A stretch of DNA of 64,000 nt from the NCBI RefSeq assembly GCF_000208865.1, contig NC_018389.1, positions 1,488,001-1,552,000 of the forward strand, written 5' to 3'. The position numbers and the translations under genes were made by a program. The notes under the pieces are model-generated. The model made no database searches, was not told where the DNA came from, and was given only the letters and a program-made list of their open reading frames with translations. Position 1 is the first letter of the stretch; each line of letters begins with the position of its first letter. The stretch comes from Neospora caninum Liverpool (taxonomy: Eukaryota; Apicomplexa; Conoidasida; Eucoccidiorida; Sarcocystidae). Below, piece by piece: positions 23,648 through 35,000 of this stretch.

Positions 23648-24154
23648 ATGATTTCCATTCTGGGCAACTTCCTCGGCTCTCTGCTCGTCATCGGGGTGAG
23701 CTTTCTTTATCCGGCGTACCTCACGTTCCGTTTTCTGCTGGCACACCGTGCTACAGGAGACTCTGCGTCGCGGTCCAATTTCCCCGCGGCGGAGTACATT
23801 CAGCATGTGTTCTACTGGGTTCTATATGCGTGGTTGTCGATTTTCATCCGTCTGGTGCTTTCCAAGATTTCTGCTTTCATTCCCTTCTACCATGAGCTGC
23901 TGGCAGCTCTCTTCTATTGGCTCGCCAGTCCGGAGTTCAAGGGCGCCGGCTGGCTCTGGCTCGTCGTGCTGAGCCCGCACTATTTCACTCTGGACAGAAC
24001 AATTCGAGAGATGTACGATTGCTACTGCCCCCCGACGGTCAAAGCGTACCTGTCTCAGGCGGCAGACGCATCCGGAAACGCCGCGGAAGAGGCCTTCCGG
24101 CGTGACCGCAGCGCCAGCAAACAGCTGGACAGAGACTCTATGAAAAGCAAATAA
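23648..24154 (+). CDS. TB2/DP1/HVA22 family membrane-shaping protein (REEP/Yop1-like)
   Basis: Intronless gene for 168 residues; the ATG stands in the good context CCAAAATGA. The family forms hairpin membrane insertions that curve tubular endoplasmic reticulum. Features in order: hydrophobic N terminus with YPAYLTFRFLL (about 20-31), FYWVLYAWLSIFIRLV (about 57-72), IPFYHELLAALFYWL (about 78-92), and PEFKGAGWLWLVVLSPHYF (about 95-113). After these comes a short charged tail ending MKSK. The IPFYxELxxxxxxWL...P..KGA pattern is the family hallmark, and the length is normal for Yop1/DP1 proteins. The gene stands alone at the edge of the gene-poor interval. Confidence 0.9.
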   Translation: MISILGNFLGSLLVIGVSFLYPAYLTFRFLLAHRATGDSASRSNFPAAEYIQHVFYWVLYAWLSIFIRLVLSKISAFIPFYHELLAALFYWLASPEFKGAGWLWLVVLSPHYFTLDRTIREMYDCYCPPTVKAYLSQAADASGNAAEEAFRRDRSASKQLDRDSMKSK

Positions 24155-24659
24155 AGCATTCGAGAAAGGAGAGGGCTACCGAGGAGGGAAGGAGTACGTG
24201 CACGCCGGCGTACAAGTCGAAGTATGGAACGGAGGGGAAGAGTCTGCGACTGAAACAGAAACCAGAGGAAGATATGGCTGCTCAAAGGTGACGACAACGA
24301 GTGATCGCATGAGGAGTATGAGGCTTGGAGGGAAACACGGAATAACCGCTGAAGGAAAAAATTTGGTGGACCCATTCAGCCATTCGGAGTGTCGGGAAGA
24401 CGCTATTCATAAACTTGTTTCTACCTTTCTCTACCTCTAGCATGTACGCGGCCGTCTGCCTTTCTCGTGACAGAGAGAAAGCGGGGGGACGCCATCCAGT
24501 GTCAGGAAGAGAAATGGAGAGTATAGAGACACTTCCGTGGGGGGCAATATGAAAAGCGCTGACTCGGCGAGGTTGGAGAGCAAGAGAGAAGTCTAGGCGA
24601 ATAGGAAATGCTTTTCCGATGAGAGAAATTGGTGGCGGAAGACCTCTTTTTATGGAATA

Positions 24660-24710
24660 AATGTATGTATGTATGTATGTATGTATGTATATATATATAT
24701 ATATATATAT
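24660..24710. repeat. Compound (ATGT)n(AT)n microsatellite
   Basis: About seven copies of ATGT followed by about ten of AT. Confidence 0.95.
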
Positions 24711-25078
24711 GCATGCTCCACGTAGTTTCCGAGGGACGGATTGCAAAAATGATCGCAGTTGCTCCGTCTTGCCATTCGCTCACTCCCTCCTTGTTCTCGC
24801 TCCACCTCTATTGTTTTCCCCTCCGACTGGGGCTCTCTGCTTCAAAACATCTTTCACGAATGTCGTTAGGTGTTAAACCCTTTTCAGTTGCTGTTTCTCG
24901 TCGGACTCTCCCGGGTGTACGCTACTGGCAAGTATTTTTTTCCGTAGGCTTTTTTTAGGGAACTCAAAACGCCTCTGAAGATGCAAGAGCTTCAAGCCTC
25001 TGTTTGCACACCAGCAAGAGGACCCACGGCAGCTCTCCTAACTCAGCATATTCTAATCACTGGTGGCATGGAGCTGCA

Positions 25079-25112
<34 letters not shown>
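25079..25112. repeat. (TA)n microsatellite
   Basis: Alternating TA run with one TATG interruption. Confidence 0.9.
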
Positions 25113-25114
<2 letters not shown>

Positions 25115-25846
25115 CCTGTTCATGCTATTCGCACGCGGGAGCACAGTGTGAGGTTCGGTTTTTGAAGTGGCTAGTGAACTGAACGCTCCATTGGTGTGTG
25201 ACGCCTTCACTGGGCGGAGACGAAACGTGCTGCTTTTTATCTCCAAGCAGGAGCAATCCGTTGTCTAACGACATCGGACAGTTCCTGGGCAAAGTAGAAA
25301 CTGCGTAGTTACTATCCGTGTCGGCAACACACACATGAAGGGGTTCACGTCGAGAACGTGCCGCCGCAACATGCAGCTCTAGCTGATCACAAATCTATAG
25401 ATGTGCTGAGACGTTCCCTTGTGACTGCACGGTTGTGGCTCGGCGTCTAGCAGTGCAGATCGTTCTTTGGGGTAAAGGTGACACAGAGACGAGGTTTGCT
25501 CTCGCTATCGACGGCAGAGCGAGACAAAAAGAACCGAGGAAACACAAAGAGGGACGCGAGCTACAGCATTGGTGCCATCGTCTGGATCAACTGTGGCAAG
25601 AGGCTGCCTTCAACGGCTCCCCCAAGCTGCTGACAAAACACGGCTTGCAGACGTGGAAGAATCTACGCTTTGCAACTAGGCAGCAACTACCAACTTGATG
25701 CATGTCCTAATTTAACATGGACTGTCCAACCTTCAGACGCCGGCGGGAGGAGCGTGCGCATGCGGCCATTTCGTTCTGTTTCCGCATCAAACTGAGGCTC
25801 ACGAGACGTCACAAGAACATGCACCGATCCGGCCCGATTGCCGCAT

Positions 25847-25874
<28 letters not shown>
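25847..25874. repeat. (TA)n microsatellite
   Basis: Alternating TA run in intergenic DNA. Confidence 0.95.
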
Positions 25875-25879
<5 letters not shown>

Positions 25880-26238
25880 TTTTGTATTCACGTTGCGTGT
25901 GGGTTCCCCGTTTGACACACTTCTGGAACTACTGAAATGGATGGCGTATGCAAAGATGTACGTGGTATATGCTGCGTACGTAGATGTGCGCCGTCACCTA
26001 GAGAGCGAATTATCAGCTTGTGCCTTTTGTGCAGTGTTGTTGAGGCACCAAGAACGTCATGAACATGGTTCACCATGTCTGAACTGAGTTGTTGGGAGAG
26101 CATTTCACAGCGCACCAAAAATAACGGTCGCGACCTTCTCATGCCTGACGACCGACCGCATGCCATATGCACACGATTGCCAGTGAGCGTCCGCTCCAAT
26201 TTTACAAGAAAGATGTCTAAAGCTGGAGACCGTAGTCA

Positions 26239-28185
26239 CTATGCCTTAGACCCGACAATGTATCTGATGACCTCGTCTGTCTCCTGCTTCTCGACTTCCA
26301 GGTCCAGTCGACAGCGTTTGGCGGACTCAATGAGAGATGTGAGTAACGTGGCGCTTCGTTTGCAGCCTTCTTCGTCTCTCTCTCTTCGCCACCCTGTTGG
26401 ATCCCCGCGTTTCCCATCTGTCATTTCTTGCAACGCTTGCGCTCGCCCTCCTGATCGAGGATCCTGCTCCAGCAAAAAGTCACCCGTACCAGCAGACAGA
26501 GAGACAACCGCGCTTGTCTCCTGCCTACCGGTTGGTGCCGCCAGCATACCCGAGGTCGAGAGGCGACCTGCCTTCCCTTCCTTTTCGCGGAAAGCGCAAA
26601 CTGCCCCTTCCTTGCGATCTGAATTAGATGTTTGGCTTTCTTTCCTGTCTCGTTTAGCTTCTTGCTCAGCTTCTTCATCACGCTCCGACCCGAGGACTGG
26701 CAGCCACTCGTCCGGATCCACGACATGCAGAGGGACTGGAAGGCCCTCCCACGGCTCTGCAGCCGCTGGGAGCAGAAGACTCTCCATCGGGCTAGGCACG
26801 AGGAGATGCGCGACCGAGGCAAGGCCCCGTCTCTGCCCTGTTGGGCATCTCGGCTTATATTCGGGCAAGTGGAAAAGGGACGCCGCCTGAAGCCGCAGAG
26901 CGTCACAGATCTCTCGTACGGTTCGCCCTGACTTGGCTATCTGTCCCCACGTAACAAAGGCGTCGTCGCGGTCGGGCGAGAATCCGTCACCGGGCTTGGC
27001 TGTGCTTGACAGAAGACGCTTGACCTGCTTGCCTTTCTCTTTCACTTTGCGACGGAACACTCGTAGGATCTGGAGCGCGTTTTCTCGGGTGTAGCGCGCT
27101 TGCAAACCAGCGTCGAGCCCATCCTCTGACCGGTAGAGCGCTGTAGCATTATCCCTCCCGCCGTTCCTTTCCGCTTCGTCACGCACCTTGTCGACGTCTC
27201 CGACGAGAGCGAGGAAACACAGTTCGTGCTGGACCAGCAAGTCCTTCTCGTGGTCAAGAAGAGGACGCCCTGTCACCGGGTCCACAAGTCTCCTCTCTGC
27301 CTTTCTTGCTGCCAAACACTCGCTCTCCCTCCTCTCGACTGGACGAGGATCCTCTCGTTGACAGCTTCTCGCATTTGCACCCTTCCTGCCGTCTCGTCCA
27401 CGCGCGCCCCTGCCAGCGCGCGCCTGTTCGGAGTCTATCTCGTCTCCAGGGGACTCCCTCGACGCTTCGTTCGCTAACCACCACTCAGCCGGAGGCAGGC
27501 GCCACTGCGACTCAGCCGTCTGACGGCGAATGATGTTTTCTACATCTTTTATGGTATTGGTGACGCGGCGAAGCGACGCGTGCAACGAAGAGGCAGCTCG
27601 GAGGGCCTGTACGAAACCGACGCCCGCGTTTCCGTCTTCTCGGTATCCTCTTCTCTCATCCTCTCTCAACCCCGTGCTGAAGGAAACCGCGGCGCGTTCT
27701 TCCTCGTCTTCTGTATATCCTTCGTTCGTGTCTCGAGTTTCCCCGTGCCGACTCGCTGAAAGAGCCGAAGAGAGAAACGACCGGAGATGAAGGTTCCACT
27801 GAGAGAGCAGCACGTCGGAGAGAGGAAGCGACGAAGGACGAGGAAGAAAACGAAGCCTGCGCGACTCGAGGGATCGCCTGGTCATCGATCTGATCGCGCG
27901 ATGCACCCAGCGGAACGCTGGAAGGAGGCGGGAGCAAGAAGCGAGCCGGCACTGGCAGGAAGACGCGACGGAAGGGTAAGAGGCAAGAGGGGAAGAAGCG
28001 AGAAGCGCGCGGGAGAGAGGAAGATACCCTGCACACGTGAATTGAACGAGGGGGGAGGCAAGAAGGGCCATCGCCCGTTCCCTGAAAAGAACAAACACAG
28101 CGAAAGGACAACACCATTCGTTCTTGCGCCTCTCGTCCCCTCGCGACCACCGGCGTGCGGCCTCTTCTCTCTCTATTGTTGCCAT
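26239..28185 (-). CDS. Hypothetical protein, intronless, 648 residues
   Basis: Not recognised. One long open frame without obvious introns encodes 648 residues from the first ATG (28185). A second ATG at codon 39 (28071) begins a stretch rich in Leu, Ser, Arg and Ala and poor in acidic residues for about 80 residues, which could act as an organelle-targeting leader. That makes codon 39 a credible alternative start. The middle is charged, with a conserved-looking core TWGQIAKSGRTVREICDALR followed by a LFHLPEYKPRCP segment at about residues 405-445, which is less low-complexity than the rest. No catalytic motif or membrane span is visible. It lies downstream of, and on the same strand as, the SAC3-domain gene, with 837 bp between them. 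Splicing within the frame cannot be excluded. Confidence 0.65.
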   Translation of the reverse strand: MATIEREEAARRWSRGDERRKNEWCCPFAVFVLFRERAMALLASPLVQFTCAGYLPLSRALLASSPLASYPSVASSCQCRLASCSRLLPAFRWVHRAIRSMTRRSLESRRLRFLPRPSSLPLSDVLLSQWNLHLRSFLSSALSASRHGETRDTNEGYTEDEEERAAVSFSTGLREDERRGYREDGNAGVGFVQALRAASSLHASLRRVTNTIKDVENIIRRQTAESQWRLPPAEWWLANEASRESPGDEIDSEQARAGRGARGRDGRKGANARSCQREDPRPVERRESECLAARKAERRLVDPVTGRPLLDHEKDLLVQHELCFLALVGDVDKVRDEAERNGGRDNATALYRSEDGLDAGLQARYTRENALQILRVFRRKVKEKGKQVKRLLSSTAKPGDGFSPDRDDAFVTWGQIAKSGRTVREICDALRLQAASLFHLPEYKPRCPTGQRRGLASVAHLLVPSPMESLLLPAAAEPWEGLPVPLHVVDPDEWLPVLGSERDEEAEQEAKRDRKESQTSNSDRKEGAVCAFREKEGKAGRLSTSGMLAAPTGRQETSAVVSLSAGTGDFLLEQDPRSGGRAQALQEMTDGKRGDPTGWRRERDEEGCKRSATLLTSLIESAKRCRLDLEVEKQETDEVIRYIVGSKA

Positions 28186-29022
28186 CGTTTCTGGTTTTCA
28201 CTGCATCTTTCCGTCGGCTTCCATCGTGTCTCCTCTCGCAGCTGGTGAAGACAGAGACACTCGGCGACAGCGCAGGCAGACGACTCCAGCGAACCCCACA
28301 GACCACAATCGAGAGGTTCTCGCCACCCTCGGCACACACTTTTGGAGGCATCAAGGCGTGACGTTCTTCGTGGAAAGAGACCGCCTCTTAACCGCCTGCG
28401 ACTTGACACAGAGTAGCGGATCTCTCGCGGGGCGGACCCAGCGAGACCCGGGGACTCGGGTACAGCTCTCCACAAATTCAGCAGCTGCAGTGCACGGTCG
28501 CAGTCACAGGATGCACGCCTATCTCCAGCAGTTCCGCCAGTTCCGCAACGTTTCCGACATGCTGCCAAATCCTATCTATTCGAAGCGGTCGAGAACCCCC
28601 AGTGGGCCGTTCGAAGTGGAGCCTAGCCCCACTGTTTTTTGGGTAAGGCGGAAAAACCACCGACGGTAAAACGCGTGCATACAGAAAAACAGAGAAACAC
28701 AGACCGTCTCCCGACCGGCAGCTGCAAAAGTAAGATCTGCAACTGAGGCGAAGAGAACAGGAGCGTCCTGGCCAATCTGGGAAGCCACGAGAGGGGAGAT
28801 CAACGAAAGTCGCGCGAGTCGGAGGCTCGAAACGCTTGGAGAACATCGGGGAGAGTTCGCCCGGCCGCGCACCGACCGTGCAGGTCCAGCGAGGCGCCAT
28901 CTGCAGCTGGGCTAGCTGGGTACGCTACACGACACGGGAGCGCCTGCGCAGGCTCTTGGCTTTCCTGAATCCACGTGCTGCTTCTCTCGGGCGTTTCTAC
29001 AGACGCCCGCATCTCGCGTTGC
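28186..29022. other. Intergenic region between two minus-strand genes
   Basis: It should hold the 3' UTR of the SAC3-domain gene and the promoter of the 648-residue gene. A 140-codon minus frame at 28478-28900 and a 181-codon plus frame at 28124-28669 have no recognisable similarity. A short extra 3' exon of the SAC3 gene here cannot be excluded, because its last codon overlaps a GTAGGC donor-like site at 29025. Confidence 0.55.
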
Positions 29023-32000
29023 CTACCGAGTGTCCGCGTCGGTCCAGCCCTCTGGGTCAGCGGCTATCGCCGCCAAGCGCCGGCGAAGCGCCACAGCCAC
29101 CAAGCCTTGAGCTTCCTCTTCGACTCTGCCGTCAATGCGCGGCTCGCCTCCTGCCGCGTCTTCTGCCGGCTCTTGACAGTCCGGTCGCGTTCGCTCTCGC
29201 CCGCCCCGGGACCGTCGCACGCAATGCAGAGGGACGACGAGAGTGAAGAGGAGGCGCACGGGCGGCGTCGCGATTTCGTGAGGAGCTCCTGAGCCCTCCT
29301 TGCGGGTCGCCCCCCGAGAGCCCTCGCTGGCGTCTTCTTGGTACGTCGCTGAGGGCGACCGGGAGGCTGGTGCCCGGTCGGAACAGAGGGACTGGTCATC
29401 AGTACCAAATCGCGGCACGAAGGAAACAAGACGACTCAAGATCTCTCTCCACATCTGCTTTGCCCTCGCGTTTTCCTCGGCTTCGTCCCGGCACCTGCCT
29501 TCTCCCCGGTCGCCACGAGACACACACACCGGCTCCAAATCTTCCCAGAAAACCGGGGCCCAGGAGCCGGAAGACGACGGGCCGTCGCCTTCTCCGGCGT
29601 TCGCTTCTGGGACCGCGCGGCGAGGACAGAAGAACGAGAAGGCAGACGCCCTCGATGTACGCTCTCGCCCTTGGAACGCACAAAACACAGTCTGGGGGCC
29701 CGTAACCGCTATCGAGAAGGGAAGCGTCAAGAACACGCCTGTCGTGCCTGCCACGGCTTCTTGTTCCCTGAGAAAAAACGGCTCTCCCTCAGGCTGGCGG
29801 CTCGGGTAGGCGTCGGATACCCCCGCGCAGGCGTCCGTCTCTCCGGCTCGCCGCAGCCTTCTCCGGTCGGGTGAACACGACGAGAAAGGCAACTCTGGCG
29901 CGGCCGCGCTCGTCGTGCTCCTGGCGACTGCCCAGCGACAGCCAACGACATGCAAGCACGTGTACACTGGAGGCGACACAGAAGAGACCGACGGAGACAT
30001 GCTCCATGCTTCTCGCTGTCCCTCCTGACTAGCAGGCCAGAGGAAGACTGTGCTGGGTACCACAAGCTCCTGCGCGGCCTTTTCCTTTCGATGTCCCTGT
30101 CGCTGTACCACCGCGGGAGAAGAGAGCGCGAACGCGACTCGCCCAGACAGCGAAAGACGCCCGTCTCGCGAGAACGAAGAGGACGGAGTTCCTGACTCCG
30201 CCTGTCTCTGGCGGCCGGGACCCAAGGATAGGGCAAGCGCCACCATGGACGAGGCGAGTGTGTCGGGGCTGACTGCACTGTCCGGCCGCAGTTCAATCGT
30301 GTCTTCGTCTCGGTCTAGCCATCGATCGCCCCCCGATCGGCCGGACTCCAGAAGCAAAGGCGGGCGCGCATGACTGCCTCCCGCTGCGCCGTTCGAGACA
30401 TGCTGGAAAACCGGATCGCGAGGCAGCGGCTGGCCATCGAGGAGAAGCCACGCAGAAGTGAAGAAGACGAATTTCGCGAAAACACCCAAAGCATCGGTTC
30501 CTCTCTCTTCGCCTTCCAGCTCTTCTTCGCCTCCGCCGTAGCTTCGATCTGCCGCCTCCGTTGATCTGGGCTTCACGCCGATCGGCGGCGGCCGACGGCT
30601 CTCCAGGCCCTCGCTGTCGCGGCTGTCCCCCGGCGCGTACGGCGGAGACACTCTAGGCGCGCCGCGTCGGCGAACGACCGTAGCAACGAGGGCGCCGAGC
30701 GTCGGTTGTGTCTGCGGACGCGCCCCCGAGCCTGCTAGCTCGTCCTTCCTCTTTCGCCTCCGTTCTTCGCGCCAAACGACAAGCGCCTGCTGGTGTCGCG
30801 AGAAAGGAGACAGACCGCCCGCACCCGCTGTCGTCTCTTGAGAACGGGAAAGGGAAGGACGTCGCCGAAGAGGAGAGGCCGCATCGGGGGAGACAGGCGA
30901 GCAAACGCAGGGAAGAACGAGCGAGGTTTGGCTCTGCTGAGAAGTCGCCGGCCGTTGCCGGGTCGATCCCGCACACGCCAGTGGCTCTTCCGTCTTCTGC
31001 TTCTTCACTGGATGGTCACGAGCGAAGAACAAGACGTTCTCTAACTCTTGAAGTTCCGCCTCGTCGGCCGCCTCAGTCTCGTCGTCCGCCTCCGTGCTCT
31101 GTTTCCTGCTTGAGGAAGGAGACCGACGCCTGCTCTCTCTGCTGCCTGCACGAACGGCTTTTCCCGTGGGGCTCGCGGCCGCCGACAGCGATGCCACGGA
31201 GAGTCTCCCTCTTTTCCCTTCTTCCTGTCGCTGAGGGTCGAGAGCACGGGGCGTCAGGACCGCGCGTAGGGCGTCTACGCGTTCGCCTGTACAGAGCGCA
31301 CAAAAGACGACGCACGCGCGCGGTTGAGAGAGGAGAGCGCGCAACAAAGCGAACGAGGGCAGAAGGCGCACGCGGCACAGCATGAGAGAAAAGAGGAAGA
31401 GAGGACGCGGATTTACGAGAGGGCTCAAAGACGAAAGAGGAAACAAACCGCAAGACGAGTCGAAGCGAGCGGTGAAATGACGGGCAAAACACGACGGAGA
31501 CGCCGCATCGACTTTTTCCCACTTACGTCCTTCTCGCCACGCGTTCAATCCAACGAGTGTCAGCCACCAGTCGCCGTCCTCTCCTGAGAGGCGCTTGATT
31601 TCTTCTTCTTTCTGCCTCTGTTCTTCTTGTCGCCTCTGTGCCTCTTGCCGTCTCTGTGCCTCTTGCCGTCTCTGTTCCTCTTCCCGTCTTCGTCTCTCGG
31701 CTTCCCTTTGTTTCTCTTCTCTTTCGTGGCTCTTCCGAGGCCCGCCGAAAGCCTTGCTACGCAGCACACCGACCTCCTTCAGTCTTCGTGCCTGCTCTCC
31801 CTCAGTTCGGCCTTCTCTCTCTGTCCCCCGTTCTTCGTCCAATCCCTCTGTGTCAGACGCCGCCTCGTCCTCGCCTTCTCGCTCCGGCGCCTTTCCGCGA
31901 TCGTCTCCGTCCCGCTCCTTCTCAGTCTCTGCGTCTCCCGATTCTTCTCCCTCCATGCGAGAGGAAAAGGGTGAAGGCGGAGGACAAGAGCTGCGGCGTT

Positions 32001-35000
32001 CGGCGTTCGCCTCCACAGACAGCGCCGAGCGCTCTCGGCCTCTCGCCGGATGCAACTCGCCCGTTCCGAGATCCGTCCCCGGCTCCCCCGACCCTTCTGC
32101 GCGCCCCGCCGTTCCCGGCTCTGTCTCCGCAGAGCTCGCCGCCGGCTGCGGGAGGGGCGAAAGGAGGGAAGGCGTCAGCGGCAGAGGCGAGGCAGGGGGG
32201 GAAATGCGGAGTGTCGCGCACGGCTCCACGCCCCCACAGAGACTCGCAGGCTCTGCTCCGCTCGCAGGGTCTGCAGAGCCGCGTGGGGGCTGCGGAAACG
32301 GTGCTGCGGGAAGCGCTCGCGACTCGGGAAACAAAGACGAAGCAGAGAGGCGCTCAGCCTGGTCGGCTGTCGGCGACCGCGAGAGGGACGACCGACCCTC
32401 AGCTGGCTGCAAACCAGGCACGCGCCCTCCCGCGCTCTCGCTGCCTTGCCGGTGTTTCTCAGGTTCCGCCGGAACAGACGCCGTTTTCGCAGGAAAGACG
32501 CACGCAGGCGAAAGGGAAGAAGCACTCACAGGCGGTGGGAGAGCAGAGGCGGAAGGCAGGGAAGACGGACAGAGAGACGAGGAAAAGAGAGACGCACCCG
32601 GAGCCTTGCTTGCCACCCTGCCGGCCGACGGCTGCGAGGAAGAGCCAAACAAACTCGACGCTGGAGGCGGCGCTGGCGTCGCCGAGAGAAACCGCTCGTC
32701 GCTCGCGCCCACAGTCGCCCCTGCAGACTGGCCACATGCGAGGGTTTGGGACGGGGAGACATGCAGAGGCTCAACAGGCGCGGCTCGAGGAGCTGACGCT
32801 TGCGCCGGCGCGAGCGGAGTTGAGGGAAAAGGCAGTGGAGGCGCGGCAGGCGCCGCGTCGCCGCCCTCCGGTGCCGGGTAGTCTGGGTCGAGGAGTTGCT
32901 GGCGCGAGAGACCCCGAGGCTGCTTGAGGAACGCAGACGGGAACGTGGCAGCCCGGACCTTTCGGTAGTTGGACAAATCCTGAAGCAGCGATTTCTTCAG
33001 CTCTCCAAAGTAGCAGTAGACCTCGCCGCGTGGGTTCCCCCTCTCCACGCGCAGCGAAAAAAACGAAAGAAACGAAAAAAAGGAGTCATCTGAAAACACA
33101 CCCGCAGGACCAAAAACACCACACATGTAAACGCAGAGCCGCTTCCCCCTCATCACGCGTTTCCAGACATATGCACATTTGCATCTGCGCCCACTTACTG
33201 TTGCTTATGAATGCATACACACAGACGCAGACGATTACAGATATACATGAAAAAACATATGTATGCGGGTGCATGCCTACGTGTCGCTAGACGCATGCGT
33301 TGCTGTGCAGTGGCGACCGGCTGAGGACGCTCCGGCATGTCAAAAGAGCGACGAACGAGAGTTGGCCTTCAGTCCGGAACATCGAACCGCGCGCACCTGC
33401 CGCCGTTGCTGGGAGGCTGGCGAGCGAGACGTTTGAAGCCTGCGGCTCTCCGTGGCGCTCAAGCTGCTGATGTGCACGGTCCGCCCCGTCACCCGCTCTT
33501 TCTCCCCCCCGACGCAACTCCTCTCCAGGCTTGTCAATCGATGTGCGCATTCGTACACTCCTATCCTATTCATAGACCCGCACCCTATATCTAAGGATAA
33601 ATCTCTAGACGTTGAATCTGTGTGACAGGGGACGCATGCAGCTCCGGAACTGCCCTGGCACTTTCTCGGCTGAGTTGAATGCATGCAGATTGCGTTTCCT
33701 CCGTTTCCGGTCCTGCGCCATGCATTCAAGCCCTTTGCACGACTTGCCAGCGACTGAACGCACGTCAGAGTCGTCCGGGTTTCTGCCTCTGTCTGTGGCT
33801 TCTTCTTCCTCACTTTCCGCCTTGCCGCCCCCTTTCCCTTTCTCTCTCTCTCTCCCTCCACCCGCTTGTTTGCTTCAGTGTTGCTCCCGCGTTCTCTCTC
33901 ACCAGGTTCGCCGTCGAAGCCAAGGAGCCTGCGCATGCGCTCGAGTGTGATGGGGTGTTTCTCATCGTGGACGAGGCGGCTCGAGACGAGGTGTCGGAGA
34001 GCGCGTGCGCGCGCAAAGTTGGCGAATTTGTTCATGAGTACGCCGCAGAGGAACTTCCCAGTTCGCATCAGCTGGACGTACCGGCGAACGTTCGCCGATC
34101 TGAAGGCCGCGAAGACGGCGAGGGCAAACCGCACGCACTCGTGGCTGAGCAGGTCCGGCGGGAGACGCTGCAGGATGCCGACCAAGGCGCGTTCGCTGCC
34201 GCTCGAACTCATGAGCGACAAGATGCGGTAGCCCCAGAACTCGCCCTCGTACCGGCTCTGGTAGACGAGGATGTCGATCAGCGGGAAGGCGCCAGCGGCG
34301 GGCTGACTCGCGGCAGCCTCGCGGCACTTTTGCTCGTAGACGTGGAAGTCGCGCTTCGCCCGGAAGGACCGAACGGCCTCGTAGCCGTGCATCAGCTTGT
34401 CAAGGCAGGTTTGCATAAGGCCCTGATTGGAGACGCGGTCGAAGCCGGGGTTGTTCGCCAGCTGTTCCTCCGCGAAGATGAGGAAGCGGAACGAGATCTC
34501 GAGCGTCTCAATCGACGCGCGGTGCTTTTGGACGTGCTGCACGGTCAAGTGTTGCCAACATGCGCGAAGGCGGTCACGCAGAAAGTTGTAGACATCCAGA
34601 AAGGCGTAGCCGCGCCCCTGACGCGAGTACAGGTACGGTTTGCTCGGCAGACGGTTCGCCTCATGAGCGTCGACAGCCGCGGGATTCGTGAGGTCCGCGT
34701 CGACTGAGTACGTGAGGAGGTGGTGCACTGTGCGTCGGCACCACACCGCAGGCCGCGTGCTGATTGGGTGGAACGGCTTCCCGGCATCGCTCCGGCGGAA
34801 CGAGGCAACGGCGAGGTACGGATTGATCTGGACACAGGCAAACATCCAGATAGATGAAACTAAGAGAGGCACAAACAACAGACACACTGAAGCAGACGAA
34901 CAGCGAGATCAAGCCGGCGATCAAGCGGGAGATCAAGAGATGGATTGGTGGGGCGAGCGAGGAGGTGAAGAGGGATAGACAGCGAGACGACACCGCACGC

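Larger units (their letters stand above)
24155..26238. other. Convergent intergenic region DP1 / unknown gene
   Basis: No supported gene. It contains the DP1 3' UTR, a compound (ATGT)n(AT)n tract at 24660-24710 and (TA)n tracts at 25079-25112 and 25847-25874. An 87-codon open frame at 25435-25698 shows no recognisable family and no splice support. Confidence 0.65.

Noticed and set aside
31595..32927. Two plus-strand open frames of about 428 codons
   Set aside because: Antisense shadows of exon 3 of the SAC3-domain gene, whose minus-strand frame is phase-joined to the exon with the SAC3 core.
34828..34887. Hydrophobic start MCLLFVPLLVSSIW of the minus frame covering the SAC3 core
   Set aside because: This is read-through into the intron. 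The acceptor ending GTGTCCAG at 34828 joins in phase with the donor at 35502.
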